Assembly: GCF_032854445.1 (NCBI RefSeq) | Contig: NC_088306.1 | Location: forward strand, 1,738,501 to 1,802,500 | From: Liolophura sinensis | Lineage: Eukaryota; Mollusca; Polyplacophora; Chitonida; Chitonidae | Direction: 5' to 3' | Length of the DNA stretch: 64,000 nucleotides | Shown here: piece after piece, positions 55,901 to 64,000 of the stretch | How the letters are laid out: every line of letters begins with the position of its first letter | Numbering within the stretch: position 1 is the stretch's first letter | Made by a program: the position numbers and the translations under genes | The notes under the pieces: model-generated | The model's input: the letters and a program-made list of their open reading frames with translations, nothing else | What the model was told of the DNA's origin: nothing | Databases searched by the model: none

Positions 55901-58669
55901 GTCATTTGAGCGTCACGAGGCCAGTGTGGATGACATCGGAGTGCTGACTCCCCGGCAGAAGTCAGACCAGCGTCATGACGACATCATGCTGTATTTGGAA
56001 CCTGGTGAGTTAGCCCTCAGTAGATGACTTCTGTGTTGTTGTTGTTGTTGTTAGGAGAAAAAATAGTGCCGGTGATAAGATTCATATTATAATCCATATT
56101 TGAAAATCTTTCAAAGACATGCTGATATACATACATGTATACGTGTACATGTGTTCAACCTGGAAATGGCAAACATCCTAAATCTTCTACTGGAACCGTT
56201 GCTGGTCTAAAGGACTGTATGTGGCTTCATAGCCTTTCTTTGCCTTTGACCAGTGAGGTCACGTGTTCAAATCCGGCTCGCTGTTTTGGCCACAGTTCTA
56301 TGCCAGGACGTTTGTTTGTTTTGTTGCTTTATTTTGTTGTGTTTGGCATAAATGTACCCACTGTACATTTGCATTCAATGCCAGCGGCACCCTGTTTTAG
56401 TGGCTATTTTCAAAGGTCATAGTGAATTGCCCCCGTGTACATGTCACTTTTTTTTTTGTCATTTATTTATTTCATTGATGTTTTATGCCATACTCAAGAA
56501 TATTTCACTAAGACGGCGGCCAGCATTATGGTGGGTTGAAACCAGGCAAAGCCCGAGGGAAACCTACGACCATCCACAGGTTGTTGGCTGACCTTCCCAC
56601 GTACAGCCGGAGAGAAAGCCAGCATGAGCTGGACTTGAACTCAATGTGACCGCATTGGTGAGAGACTCCTGGGTCATTATGCTGTGCTGTGCTATGATCT
56701 TGTCAAACTTGGAGTGTTTCACCACTGTGATACACTGCTCTCAATGTTGTTTGGCAGGAGACAAGATGAGCTCAGAAAAACGAGGCATGACATTACAAGA
56801 TGCATTCCTGGCCAAGAAGAAGGGCTTTGCGACCGCGTCAGAGAAGAGGGTTCTGGAAGCGAAAGAGAAAGCGCTTGGGCTCAGTGCCAAAGAAAAACCT
56901 CATGTGGAACCAGCTCAATCTGGTCTGACCAAAATGCTCGCATCATGGAAAAAATCTAGAGGCATTAGAGGTACAAGATTTAATATTGCTTCTGTGTCTG
57001 CTGTTTTTGTCTTCATGTGTTTTTTTCCCTCTGATAAGTGTTTTATGCTGAACTAACAGAATTTCGCTTGCATCCGATAGCATCAAAAATGACCTTTTTT
57101 GTAACCCCCCGTCTTTCTCATTTAACATGTTGGATGTCACATGTGAAGTACAACCCAGACTATGTCATTCATTGTATTTGAGGACAATTTACGTACTCGT
57201 TTCATCAGAATGTCTTTTCTCTTTTTTTTTGCCTTAAGGTTTCTCTGGTATAATTACGGTGATCTTCGGTCGATATGAACTGACAGATTGTTTATACAAT
57301 CAGAAATAATACTGTAAAACAATTCTCTTCCTATTATTTCAGCTCCCTCAAAGCCTTCTCCTGGCAGATCACAGCTGACACAGAAAACCAAGACGACCCC
57401 AGATCGTAAAAAACAGGAGAAAGAGAAAGTGGAGAGGACAAAGAGGTAAGGGGAGATAACCGTGTGTATCCAGCTTTTTCATGTCAAATTTTAGGAAAGT
57501 TATCACAGGCACTTTGGTTTCCATAAAACTGGCTGTTAGTTAAAAATTCCGGAGGACAGCATTTAACAACAATCAGATAAATAATGCATGTGTTTACATA
57601 AATTCTTAACCTTGTTACTACATTGAGAAAACTACATTGATTGGATTGGCCAGTGTCATGGCGTCTCAATGAGTATAATATTATCAGTCAACACAAAATA
57701 ATGCCATCAGAATATGCTTGAATAAAAATGTTGTGGACTTGTGAAGCGATTGAAGAACTACAGTATGTCATGTGCATTGTGTGCTGACCACTGTGGTGTT
57801 TGCTGATCACTACTTACTGATTCTCTGTGAAAGTTTTGAGGCCTTCTCATTGGTCAGGTTGTACAATCAGCTGGAGGAAGTGAAGGAGAGAAACCTCATA
57901 AAAGAGAGAGAAAAACAGTACGCCGCTAACAGAGACAAAGCCAAACAGTATCACAAGGTATGCACCAAAACCTCAACTACAAGTGGCTCTGGATCCCATT
58001 GTTCTAGGTTGTCCCTGTACCGAGAATTATGGTCTACCGTATTTCACCTTAAGTTTGGCGTATAAAACTATAAAGCTGCTGTTTTCAGGAGCACATAAAG
58101 GCCTTAAAATGATACTTCTGATATCAACATTGTTTTTGATAAGAAATTTATCAAACTTTACAAAATTTTTTTAATTTTATTCTTCAGATAAATCCCCATA
58201 TACCTCAACACACTGTTAACACGTTTTTCTGAGCATTGGTATTAAATAGAAATTATTTCTGCACACATGTGAAGCTGAGCTGTAAATTCAAGTTATTTTA
58301 AAGTTCATACAAAAGGTCTCAAATGTTGTTATAAAATTGGATGAATAAGTCAGAATCAAGCAATATGTGTCACCTGAAATGTGCCAAACCCCTCGTGAAA
58401 TACGGTACCTGTGTATAGCTGGCTGTGAACATGTTGGCTATCTTAAAAGTATTCATTTCTCCTCCTGGATCATGTCTTTTGCTTTGTGCACTGGACCATA
58501 TAGTTCTTTAATTGTTAGAGATCCAACATGGCCGCAAGTACATGTAGATGTGAGGTATACAGCAATAGTTTTACACATTTGTAGTGTATATTACTGTAAC
58601 TGTAAGATTTTTTTATTTTTGCAGAAAATGCAAGAAAACCTGAAGAAGAAGAGAGCATCAAAGAAATGA
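34930..58669 (+). CDS. CEP295: CEP295 (Drosophila Ana1 orthologue) centriolar protein, 21 coding exons, 2000 aa
   Basis: Family role: CEP295/Ana1 sits on the centriole wall and is needed for daughter centrioles to become centrosomes. Coding exons are 34930-35046, 35790-35885, 37007-37111, 37669-37808, 38703-38800, 39307-39404, 40124-40264, 41105-41188, 41961-42060, 44110-44340, 45215-45391, 47074-47264, 47771-47823, 48486-50271, 51599-51668, 52491-54325, 55785-56004, 56758-56970, 57343-57445, 57858-57957 and 58625-58669. The total is 6003 nt with all phases compatible. Residues 14-40 (RLSPNEEARILQEE, KRRKLRLLQV) are the N-terminal signature of vertebrate CEP295. Residues 1-290 are a charged helical region with the family's SLPPPPP stretch. 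The middle is low-complexity and coiled coil, and the last about 150 residues are an ALMS motif. Human CEP295 is about 2600 aa; the shortfall is in the disordered middle. Exon 15 has a weak donor (GTTTGT). Confidence 0.95.
36185..36895. mobile_element. Non-autonomous TIR element with internal tandem duplication, CEP295 intron 2
   Basis: The left end (GAGTGCTTGGGGTTTAACAT..GTACTTA) and right end (GAAGTACAACGTTAAACCCC..AAGCATTCATTCATTCATT) are inverted copies, including the GTGA/TTCA simple-repeat borders. Inside, a block of about 127 bp starting GGGTGCACTGGTGCAACCAG occurs twice (about 36485 and 36612). No transposase is present. A lone end of the same family lies at 44763-44805. Confidence 0.75.
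37490..37640 (+). mobile_element. SINE family A 3' half, divergent, CEP295 intron 3
   Basis: It contains TGGTCATTTGGTTCCCC, CACCACAATGTTGGCCACCG, GTGAAATATTTGCGAGTGCC and AACAAATAAAT. It stops 28 bp before the exon 4 acceptor. Confidence 0.75.
38150..38520. repeat. Dispersed repeat, copy 2, CEP295 intron 4
   Basis: It shares GAAAAAAGAAACTATTCCTG, GCTACAATTACAT, GAGCAGACCAGATGTCC and ATGTTGTGCATAT with 1380-1870. The order of the two segments differs. Confidence 0.6.
40265..41045. repeat. 24-bp tandem array beginning at the exon 7 splice donor, about 32 copies
   Basis: The unit is CAGGTAACCCYGTGAGGGAG plus AAAA, in many variants. Almost every copy contains ACAG|GTAA, the same core as the real donor AAACAG|GTAAAC at 40264/40265. 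The period is a multiple of three, so KTGNPVRE-type frames stay open on the plus strand and FSLTGLPV-type frames on the minus strand. The exon's own frame meets TGA 9 nt into the intron. Confidence 0.95.
41270..41390. repeat. Ancient dispersed repeat, copy 1 (others at 44365-44500 and 47930-48090)
   Basis: It shares the order GGTAATATG, TGCCTCTAAATG..ATCTTTTTGGG and TTTAGGGCAAATAC with two other CEP295 introns. All copies are diverged and non-coding. Confidence 0.45.
42893..43542. mobile_element. PIF/Harbinger-like deletion derivative, CEP295 intron 9
   Basis: The inverted ends AGCTGAGATTCC / GGAATCTCAGCT are flanked by TAA on both sides (42890-42892 and 43543-43545), the 3-bp target duplication expected for PIF/Harbinger. 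Just inside each end are runs of CGGTAYGCGG-type repeats, likely transposase-binding subterminal motifs. The interior keeps a broken transposase N-terminus on the minus strand. The element is 650 bp, far too short to be autonomous. Confidence 0.85.
43039..43393 (-). pseudogene. Harbinger transposase N-terminal fragment, frameshifted
   Basis: One frame gives KKRKKRKHRWWVHSILRQRA. The adjacent frame continues LELQLDGEKFQQYFRLTREQ. Together these follow the order of the conserved region upstream of the DDE domain in Harbinger/HARBI1-type transposases (RRWWVHP..; ..RFxxYFRMxxxQFxxL). A frame change of one base near 43215-43240 separates them. The catalytic DDE part is absent, replaced by sequence leading directly to the right terminal repeats. 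Confidence 0.75.
43590..44080. repeat. 35-bp tandem array with 105-bp higher-order repeat, 14 units
   Basis: The 35-bp unit is of the type CAACTTCATGTGGTTGTATG + TACATGTTCCTGA. From about 43696 three subtypes alternate in order (ACAACTGCAT.TGGATAC, ACGACTTCATGA.GATGC, GCAACTTCATGTGGTTGT), giving a 105-bp period. The array ends about 30 bp before the acceptor of CEP295 exon 10. Confidence 0.93.
44365..44500. repeat. Ancient dispersed repeat, copy 2, CEP295 intron 10
   Basis: GGTAGGATGATATTCTATTG, AAGTTTCAGCACTAAGATAT and ACTTCTAAAAATGCACTTTT correspond to segments at 47930-48090. Confidence 0.55.
44840..45095 (-). mobile_element. SINE family A, near full length, CEP295 intron 10
   Basis: The minus strand runs from GGGGGCCTAACTGGCCTGGT through a degenerate B-box region to GTGAAATATCTTTGAGTATG and ACAAAACTCCAATGAAATC. 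Confidence 0.82.
45484..46990. repeat. 51-bp tandem array, about 29 copies, CEP295 intron 11
   Basis: The unit is TGATCTCTAACACTGTAATG + TTAATAGTTAGGCAAGTAGC + CCTACAATGTC. Several copies lack four bases (TTAATAGGCAAG), which ends the otherwise open frames. The period is a multiple of three and explains plus and minus frames of over 200 codons. The array starts 93 bp after the exon 11 donor. Confidence 0.96.
47470..47565 (+). mobile_element. SINE family A 3' fragment, CEP295 intron 12
   Basis: It contains GTCATGGATTTCCCCCAGGC, GTCACCATAAAACTGGCTGC and TGTACGGCGTAAAAACAAAT, with (AAAT)n. Confidence 0.8.
47930..48090. repeat. Ancient dispersed repeat, copy 3, CEP295 intron 13
   Basis: GGTAAGGTGATATCCTAATG, GAGTTTCACCAACAAATGTA and GGCCTCTAAAAAAAATCAC match the copy at 44365-44500. 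A separate 43-bp direct duplication lies at about 48112-48196. Confidence 0.55.
48486..50271 (+). CDS. CEP295: CEP295 large exon 14: coiled coil and disordered linker
   Basis: This 1786-nt exon encodes about 595 residues. It opens with EKKAALEEKLRQYAV and a Gln run (six Q, then HKQQ). It carries a helical IREYQQRLLERHKSWKML segment, then a Pro/Ser-rich linker (about 49020-49600). A second coiled coil (AAKERKLYFEKRQRQLTQQL to RRLQEHRQRVLREL, about 49650-49830) follows, then more disordered sequence. The donor is CTCAG|GTGAGC. The frame remains open for 225 nt past the donor into the 41-bp array, which is an artefact. Confidence 0.9.
50438..51429. repeat. 41-bp tandem array, about 24 copies, CEP295 intron 14
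   Basis: The unit is TGCCCTCTACCTGCTYGAAT + AACAATGTCAGCTTACATCAG. C/T in the CTCGAA or CTTGAA position and CATCAG or CATCTG subtypes alternate in blocks. It starts about 165 bp after the exon 14 donor and ends about 170 bp before the exon 15 acceptor. Confidence 0.96.
52029..52290 (+). mobile_element. SINE family A, divergent full-length copy, CEP295 intron 15
   Basis: GGCCTCCATGC, AGCTCATGCTGGCTTCCTC, AGCAACCTGCGGATTGTCGT, GTATAAGTGAAATATTCTTG and GTGTAAAATACCAGTCAAAG are in family order. Confidence 0.8.
52491..54325 (+). CDS. CEP295: CEP295 large exon 16: disordered region with repeated [VIL]TQ[YF] motif
   Basis: This 1835-nt exon encodes a Ser/Thr-rich, low-hydrophobicity segment (residues about 1163-1774). 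A short motif recurs: SEVTQYS (52841-52861), SLTQYM (about 52916), SEVTQYS (about 53012), LELTQFS (about 53183) and TEITQYS (about 53372), plus weaker forms (ELTHATS, DLTECSA, DMTSYSS). The exon starts D|FEEGYEPFATGLVL. It ends in the better-conserved HKWKEYLQLGSPDK before GTGAGA. Confidence 0.9.
54485..55105. repeat. 29-bp tandem array, about 21 copies, CEP295 intron 16
   Basis: The unit is TGTACACATTGTATGTGGTT + ATGTGACAG, with ATGTGATAG and 28-bp TGTAACATCG variants. It begins about 160 bp after the exon 16 donor. Confidence 0.96.
55120..55345. mobile_element. Degenerate relative of the 13-bp TIR element at 58035-58407
   Basis: ATTGTATTTCACCCAAAGGT and GGATAAATCAATCAGAATTG..AGCAAAATGT correspond to the left and right parts of the intron 20 element. 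No intact terminal repeats remain. Confidence 0.5.
56459..56697 (-). mobile_element. SINE family A, near full length, CEP295 intron 17
   Basis: The tail ATTTATTTATTTCATTGATG is followed by the reverse complement of the family end and central domain, and by the B-box region (CTGGACTTGAACTCA). It ends about 60 bp before the exon 18 acceptor. Confidence 0.87.
56758..58669 (+). CDS. CEP295: CEP295 C-terminal exons 18-21: ALMS motif
   Basis: These four exons encode the C-terminal module shared by ALMS1, CEP295 and C10orf90. MTLQDAFLAKKKGFATASEK resembles the SLQEAF..KPEFI.RS..R start of the ALMS motif. It continues with VLEAKEKA, a basic linker (RKKQEKEKVERTKR) and RLYNQLEEVKE, which matches the characteristic RLYNQLPEVK. 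The end is NLKKKRASKK and a TGA. In known family members this part helps place the protein at centrioles. ATTAAA at 58738-58743 is a possible polyadenylation signal. Confidence 0.92.
58035..58407. mobile_element. MITE-like element with perfect 13-bp TIRs, CEP295 intron 20
   Basis: TACCGTATTTCAC at 58035-58047 and its exact reverse complement GTGAAATACGGTA at 58395-58407 bound a 373-bp AT-rich, non-coding segment. It makes up over half of the last intron. I could not define a target duplication. Confidence 0.7.
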
Positions 58670-60189
58670 ATTTCAGCATGTAATACAAGACCATGAAAAA
58701 AAAAATCCTTCCTGTTTTAAATGTTAATAGTGCTTTTATTAAACAAGATATGAGATCACACATCGAGTAGTGTAACACCAATCATCATCAAGGATATCGC
58801 CACTCTTCAAAACCACCTCTCTGGCTCATTTACCAATGTGTTATTGCCGCAGGTGATTGCCCCGGCATCTAAATCACAGACTTCATTCCACCTGCAGATG
58901 GTATTTGTGTTGGTGTTGAAAGGTACCTAGCATTCATGTTTCATTCTTGTCACTTTTCCACTGTTATCTTACTTATGTTGTCTTAAGAAAACACTAAACT
59001 TACAAAATTCAAACGTGAGGATTGCCTAGGATCAAACTGCCCACAGCCATTGCTCAGTTGACAGCGTCTGCTACCTCTAGCAGAGCAGGGATTAACAGAG
59101 TTGTGATAATCCAGGAAGCAGTGTCAGAATCATTAGTCTATGAATGGTGATTACGGGAAGTTATCTCTTTTATAAACTGAAACAGTACATAAATGATGCC
59201 TGTGTACTTTGTATTGACGAATGCTAAAAAAAAAAAAAAATAGACTTATTTGCACCTAAGTACCAGTCAGTAGTTCCAAGACACCCGTGTGTCAGGAGAT
59301 CAAGAGGTCGACACTTGTCAAGTGTCTACTGTAAGAGATGTTCAGCTATGTTAACTCAGAGAATGCAGTATCGAAATTTTTCAGGACTAAATAACTGCAT
59401 GCATGCTTGAGGTTTAACCCTTGAATAATTCTACAAGCGTATATACTGCCCAATTTGCAAGGTAATTAGGCCAACTGGTAAAATGTAAATTTATGTGTGT
59501 AAAATTGATCAGTTACCATTTGTTGTATTTACATAAGGTCTTTACAGATAACAAGTTTATGGAGGCTTGCACGAACATGTATATATGTACAGGGACCAGT
59601 TTTGAATGAGCTGATTTACTAATTGTAATTACAAAGGGTAACAGCTGTTACTTACATCTATTACTCTTTAAGTGTAAGTAACATGATTAGTCTAACCTGA
59701 GTATTACAAAGAACCATTACTTTCTGTAATGAATGGGTCATATCACGTTTCTGTAACACAGAAGAAATATACGTTGATACATTTTGCCATGTACTCTCAA
59801 AGTAATTTATTGTACAAATGTACATACAAATATGTTACCTTCTATCTATTTATTTTGCTAACAATAAATCTGTGCTGTTATATTATGTAAGTTGTCATGT
59901 TATTTATCTCATGCAAGCCATAATCTAGAGACATATACGATGGTGGTCAAATTTAGTAGGAAAGTGCCTGGGGAAAACCACTGACCTTTGGCAAGTTTCT
60001 TGCATAGCTTCCACATATGCACACCAAATTGGTGGAAAACAGGTGATCTTCAATGAATGTTGAAGAGAGCAAACAAATTTATTTGTCTTTGGCTGGGTTT
60101 GAACCCATACCTAATGTTTTATAGTGAAAGGCAAACTCAAGTTCTCATAACATTACAAGCGTACATGTACAACATTTACCACTGGTCGT
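58670..60189. other. CEP295 3' UTR and downstream DNA
   Basis: ATTAAA at 58738-58743 is the nearest polyadenylation-like hexamer. Beyond it I see no exon; a degraded SINE-like scrap (GATGGTGGTCAAATTTAGTA..GGAAAACCACTGACC) lies near 59935-60010 on the minus strand. Confidence 0.45.
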
Positions 60190-63100
60190 GATGTTTCACC
60201 TTCAATATGTACGACATGTATCAGTGATAGTGATATTCCACCTTCAGTATGTACGACATGTATCAGTGGTAGTGATGTTCCACCTTCAGTATGTATGACA
60301 TGTATCAGTGGTAGTGATGTTCCACCTTCAGTATGTGTGACGTATCAGTGGTAGTGATGTTCCACCTTCAATATGTACGACATGTATCAGTGGTAGTGAT
60401 GTTCCACCTTCAGTATGTACGACATGTATCAGTGGTAGTGATGTTCCACCTTCAGTATGTACGACATGTATCAATGGTAGTGATGTTCCACCTTCAGTAT
60501 GTGTGACATGTATCAGTGGTAGTGATGTTTCACCTTCAGTATATGTGACATGTATCAGTGGTAGTGATATTCCACCTTCAGTATGCACGACATGTATCAG
60601 TGGTAGTGATGTTCCACCTTCAGTATATGTGACATGTATCAGTGGTAGTGATATTCCACCTTCAGTATGCACGACATGTATCAGTGGTAGTGATGTTCCA
60701 CCTTCAGTATGTGTGACATGTATCAGTGGTAGTGATGTTCCACCTTCAGTATGTGTGACATGTATCAGTGGTAGTGATGTTCCACCTTCAGTATGTGTGA
60801 TATGTATCAGTGGTAGTGATGTTCCACCTTCAGTATGTACGACATGTATCAGTGGTAGTGATGTTCCACCTTCAGTATGTACATGTATCAGTGGTAGTGA
60901 TGTTCCACCTTCAGTATGTACGACATGTATCGGTGGTAGTGATGTTCCACCTTTAGTATGTACGACATGTATCAATGGTAGTGATGTTCCACCTTCAGTA
61001 TGTGTGACATGTATCAGTGGTAGTGATGTTCCACCTTCAGTATGTGTGATATGTATCAGTGGTAGTGATGTTCCACCTTCAGTATGTACGACATGTATCA
61101 GTGGTAGTCATGTTCCACCTTCAGTATGTACGACATGTATCAGTGGTAGTGATGTTCCACCTTCAGTATGTACGACATGTATCAGTGGTAGTGATATTCC
61201 ACCTTCAGCATGTACGACATGTATCAATGGTAGTGATGTTCCACCTTCAGTATGTGTGACATGTATCAGTGGTAGTGATGTTTCACCTTCAGTATATGTG
61301 ACATGTATCAGTGGTAGTGATGTTCCACCTTCAGCATGTGCGACATGTATCAGTGGTAGTGATGTTCCACCTTCAGTATGTATGACATGTATCGGTGGTA
61401 GTGATGTTCCACCTTCAGTATGTACGACATGTATCAGTGGTAGTGATGTTCCACCTTCAGTATGTACGACATGCATCAGTGGTAGTGATGTTCCACCTTC
61501 AGTATGTACGACATGTATCAATGGTAGTGATGTTCCACCTTCAGTATGTGTGACACGTATCAGTGGTAGTGATGTTCCACCTTCAGTATGTGTGACATGT
61601 ATCAGTGGTAGTGATGTTCCACCTTCAGTATGTACGACATGTATCAGTGGTAGTGATGTTCCACCTTCAGTATGTACAACATGTATCAGTGGTAGTGATG
61701 TTCCACCTTCAGTATGTACGACATGTATCAGTGGTAGTGATGTTCCACCTTCAGTATGTACGACATGTATCAGTGGTAGTGATGTTCCACCTTCAGTATG
61801 TGTGACATGTATCAATGGTAGTGATGTTCCACCTTCAGTATGTGTGACATGTATCAGTGGTAGTGATGTTCCACCTTCAGTATGTACGACATGTATCAGT
61901 GGTAGTGATGTTCCACCTTGAGTATGTACATGTATCAGTGGTAGTGATGTTCCACCTTCAGTATGTGTGACATGTATCAGTGGTAGTGATGTTTCACCTT
62001 CAGTATATGTGACATGTATCAGTGGTAGTGATGTTCCACCTTCAGAATGTACGACATGTATCAGTGGTAGTGATGTTCCACCTTCAGTGTGTACGACATG
62101 CATCAGTGGTAGTGATGTTCCACCTTCAGTATGTGTGATGTATCAGTGGTAGTGATGTTCCACCTTCAGTATATGTGTCATGTATCAGTGGTAGTGATAT
62201 TCCACCTTCAGTATGCACGACATGTATCAATGGTAGTGATGTTCCACCTTCAGTATGTGTGACATGTATCGGTGGTAGTGATGTTCCACCTTCAGTATGT
62301 GTGACATGTATCAGTGGTAGTGATGTTCCACCTTCAGTATGTACAACATGTATCAGTGGTAGTGATGTTTCATCTTCAGTATGTACAACATGTATCAGTG
62401 GTAGTGATGTTCCACCTTCAGTATGTATGACATGTATCAGTGGTAGTGATGTTCCACCTTCAGTATGTACAACATGTATCAGTGGTAGTGATGTTCCACC
62501 TTCAGTATGTGTGACATGTATCAGTGGTAGTGATGTTCCACCTTCAGTATGTGTGACATGTATCAGTGGTAGTGATGTTCCACCTTGAGTATGTGTGACA
62601 TGTATCAGTGGTAGTGATATTCCACCTTCAGTATGTACATGTATCAGTGGTAGTGATGTTCCACCTTTAGTATGTACAACCTGTATCAGTGGTAGCGATG
62701 TTCCACCTTCAGTATGTACGACATGTATCAGTGGTAGTGATGTTCCACCTTCAGTATGTGTGACATGTATCAGTGGTAGTGATGTTCCACCTTCAGTATG
62801 TACGACATGTATCAGTGGTAGTCATGTTTCACCTTCAGTATGTACGACATGTATCAGTGGTAGTGATGTTCCACCTTCAGTATGTACGACATGCATCAGT
62901 GGTAGTGATGTTCCACCTTCAGTATGTGCGACATGTATCAGTGGTAGTGATGTTCCACCTTCAGTATGTACGACATGTATCAGTGGTAGTGATGTTCCAC
63001 CTTCAGTATGTGCGACATGTATCAGTGGTAGTGATGTTCCACCTTCAGTATGTGCGACATGTATCAGTGGTAGTGATGTTCCACCTTCAGTATGTACGAC

Positions 63101-63258
63101 ATGTATCAGTGGTAGTGATGTTCCACCTTCAGTAAGTGTGACATGTATCAGTGGTAGTGATGTTCCACCTTCAGTATGCCAACATGTATCAGTGGTAGTG
63201 ATGTTTCATCTTCAGTATGTACAACATGTATCAGTGGTAGTGATGTTCCACCTTCAGT
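60190..63258. repeat. 42-bp satellite-like array, about 73 copies
   Basis: The unit is ACATGTATCAGTGGTAGTGA + TGTTCCACCTTCAGTATGTA + CG or GTG variants. A few copies are a few bases short (for example TGTACATGTATC). The period is a multiple of three, so frames stay open on both strands (up to 472 codons plus, 331 minus; TCISGSDVPPSVCT or HVVHTEGGTSLPLI repeats). Substitutions between copies change residues freely and several frames are open at once, which argues against a protein. Confidence 0.97.
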
Positions 63259-64000
63259 GATGTTCTTCCTTGGTGTAGGAAGCATTATGGCTTGTACAGC
63301 CATTGCTGTACCTTTTTTCAGCAAAAAAAAAAGGAAAATACAAATCACAATTAAAGTGGAATAAATTTAATGGCAGCTCAACAAAATGAAGGCCCATGCA
63401 CACACGTGCACTGTAGACTGTGAAGCTCATAAAACTAATTTGCATCTATGAAGAATACAAAGCAGGACATCCCAAATCATGGCCTTTTGTGCTGAGATAG
63501 TCAACCAATGGCGTTACCACTTTGAAATTGCTTTCGACTTGCCTGCTTGAAGTTGGTGCCAGCTAAGACCTTTCCACGGGTTCAGCCATGACTTCAAGGA
63601 GTTTCGTAAGATAAAGGGCCATGTGTTGCAATTTACTGTGGACTGATAAAATTTTGTATGTTTTCTGCATGTATTTATTGGCTTTCAGAGAGACGTACAC
63701 TTTCTCCATACTCCGTTCAGTGTCACATATCGTGTATACATAGCTAAAGATGCTTTATTATAGTCCTGTCAGTTACATACTATATAAGGCATATATAAAC
63801 AGGTGTTTTAAACACCAGCCCCGGTTGTTCCAAAGTGTATTTGTTGATACCAGTACTAAGCTTTATTACATACATGTATGTAATCAGTACAATTGTAAAT
63901 AAATCAAATGGCACAGCAGCATATTTAATTCATATTTAACATGCTGATGTGCAATAATGTTTCGGCCAAGTATGAACTTATGAACCGGTTTGTACATGTG
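63259..64000. other. Unassigned sequence at the window end
   Basis: AATAAA hexamers occur at 63360-63365 and 63898-63903. No exon, array or recognisable transposon was identified, and the next gene is out of the window. Confidence 0.35.

Noticed and set aside
60503-61921. 472-codon plus-strand open frame
   Set aside because: It is a by-product of a 42-bp tandem period; other frames and the opposite strand are also open, and units differ by free amino-acid changes.
61108-62103. 331-codon minus-strand open frame
   Set aside because: Same 42-bp array read from the other strand; no splice or start context.

Overview
The window is eukaryotic DNA. Its genes have many short exons with GT-AG introns, there is a dense tRNA-derived SINE family, and there are several TIR/MITE-like elements. 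Minisatellite arrays take up roughly a fifth of the sequence. The repeats and the protein divergence from vertebrates suggest a lophotrochozoan, most likely a mollusc, but the species cannot be named from the sequence. Gene names rest on family sequences recalled from memory, not on a database search.

Four real genes were found in this order: CEP63/DEUP1 (minus, 4398-22061, 17 coding exons, 765 aa); COMMD2 (plus, 23799-27378, 5 exons, 199 aa); SMCO4 (minus, 30947-31120, 57 aa); and CEP295 (plus, 34930-58669, 21 coding exons, 2000 aa). I built the exon models by hand from splice sites and reading-frame phase. All junctions join in frame, and the totals (2298, 600, 174 and 6003 nt) are multiples of three. 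CEP63/COMMD2 and SMCO4/CEP295 are two divergent pairs.

As I recall the human map, DEUP1, SMCO4 and CEP295 are neighbours on 11q21, while CEP63 and COMMD2 are both on 3q. The window therefore looks like an ancestral, unsplit version of a centriole-assembly locus. CEP63 helps recruit CEP152 and so PLK4. CEP295 (Drosophila Ana1) is needed for centriole-to-centrosome conversion and in flies loads the CEP152 orthologue. COMMD2 belongs to the Commander/COMMD trafficking family, and SMCO4 is a tiny single-pass membrane protein of unclear function.

Layout: 1-4397 is repeat-rich DNA downstream of CEP63, with SINEs and a 75-bp array touching the CEP63 stop codon. 4398-22061 is CEP63, with 77-bp and 131-bp arrays in introns. 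22062-23798 is a divergent promoter region holding a fold-back element. 23799-27378 is COMMD2. 27379-30946 is intergenic, with a 62-bp array. 30947-31120 is SMCO4. 31121-34929 is the SMCO4/CEP295 promoter and 5' UTR region. 34930-58669 is CEP295, with 24-, 35-, 51-, 41- and 29-bp arrays, a Harbinger deletion derivative and a second TIR element in its introns. 58670-64000 is downstream DNA dominated by a 3-kb 42-bp satellite. Most long open frames outside the four genes are artefacts of arrays whose period is a multiple of three.
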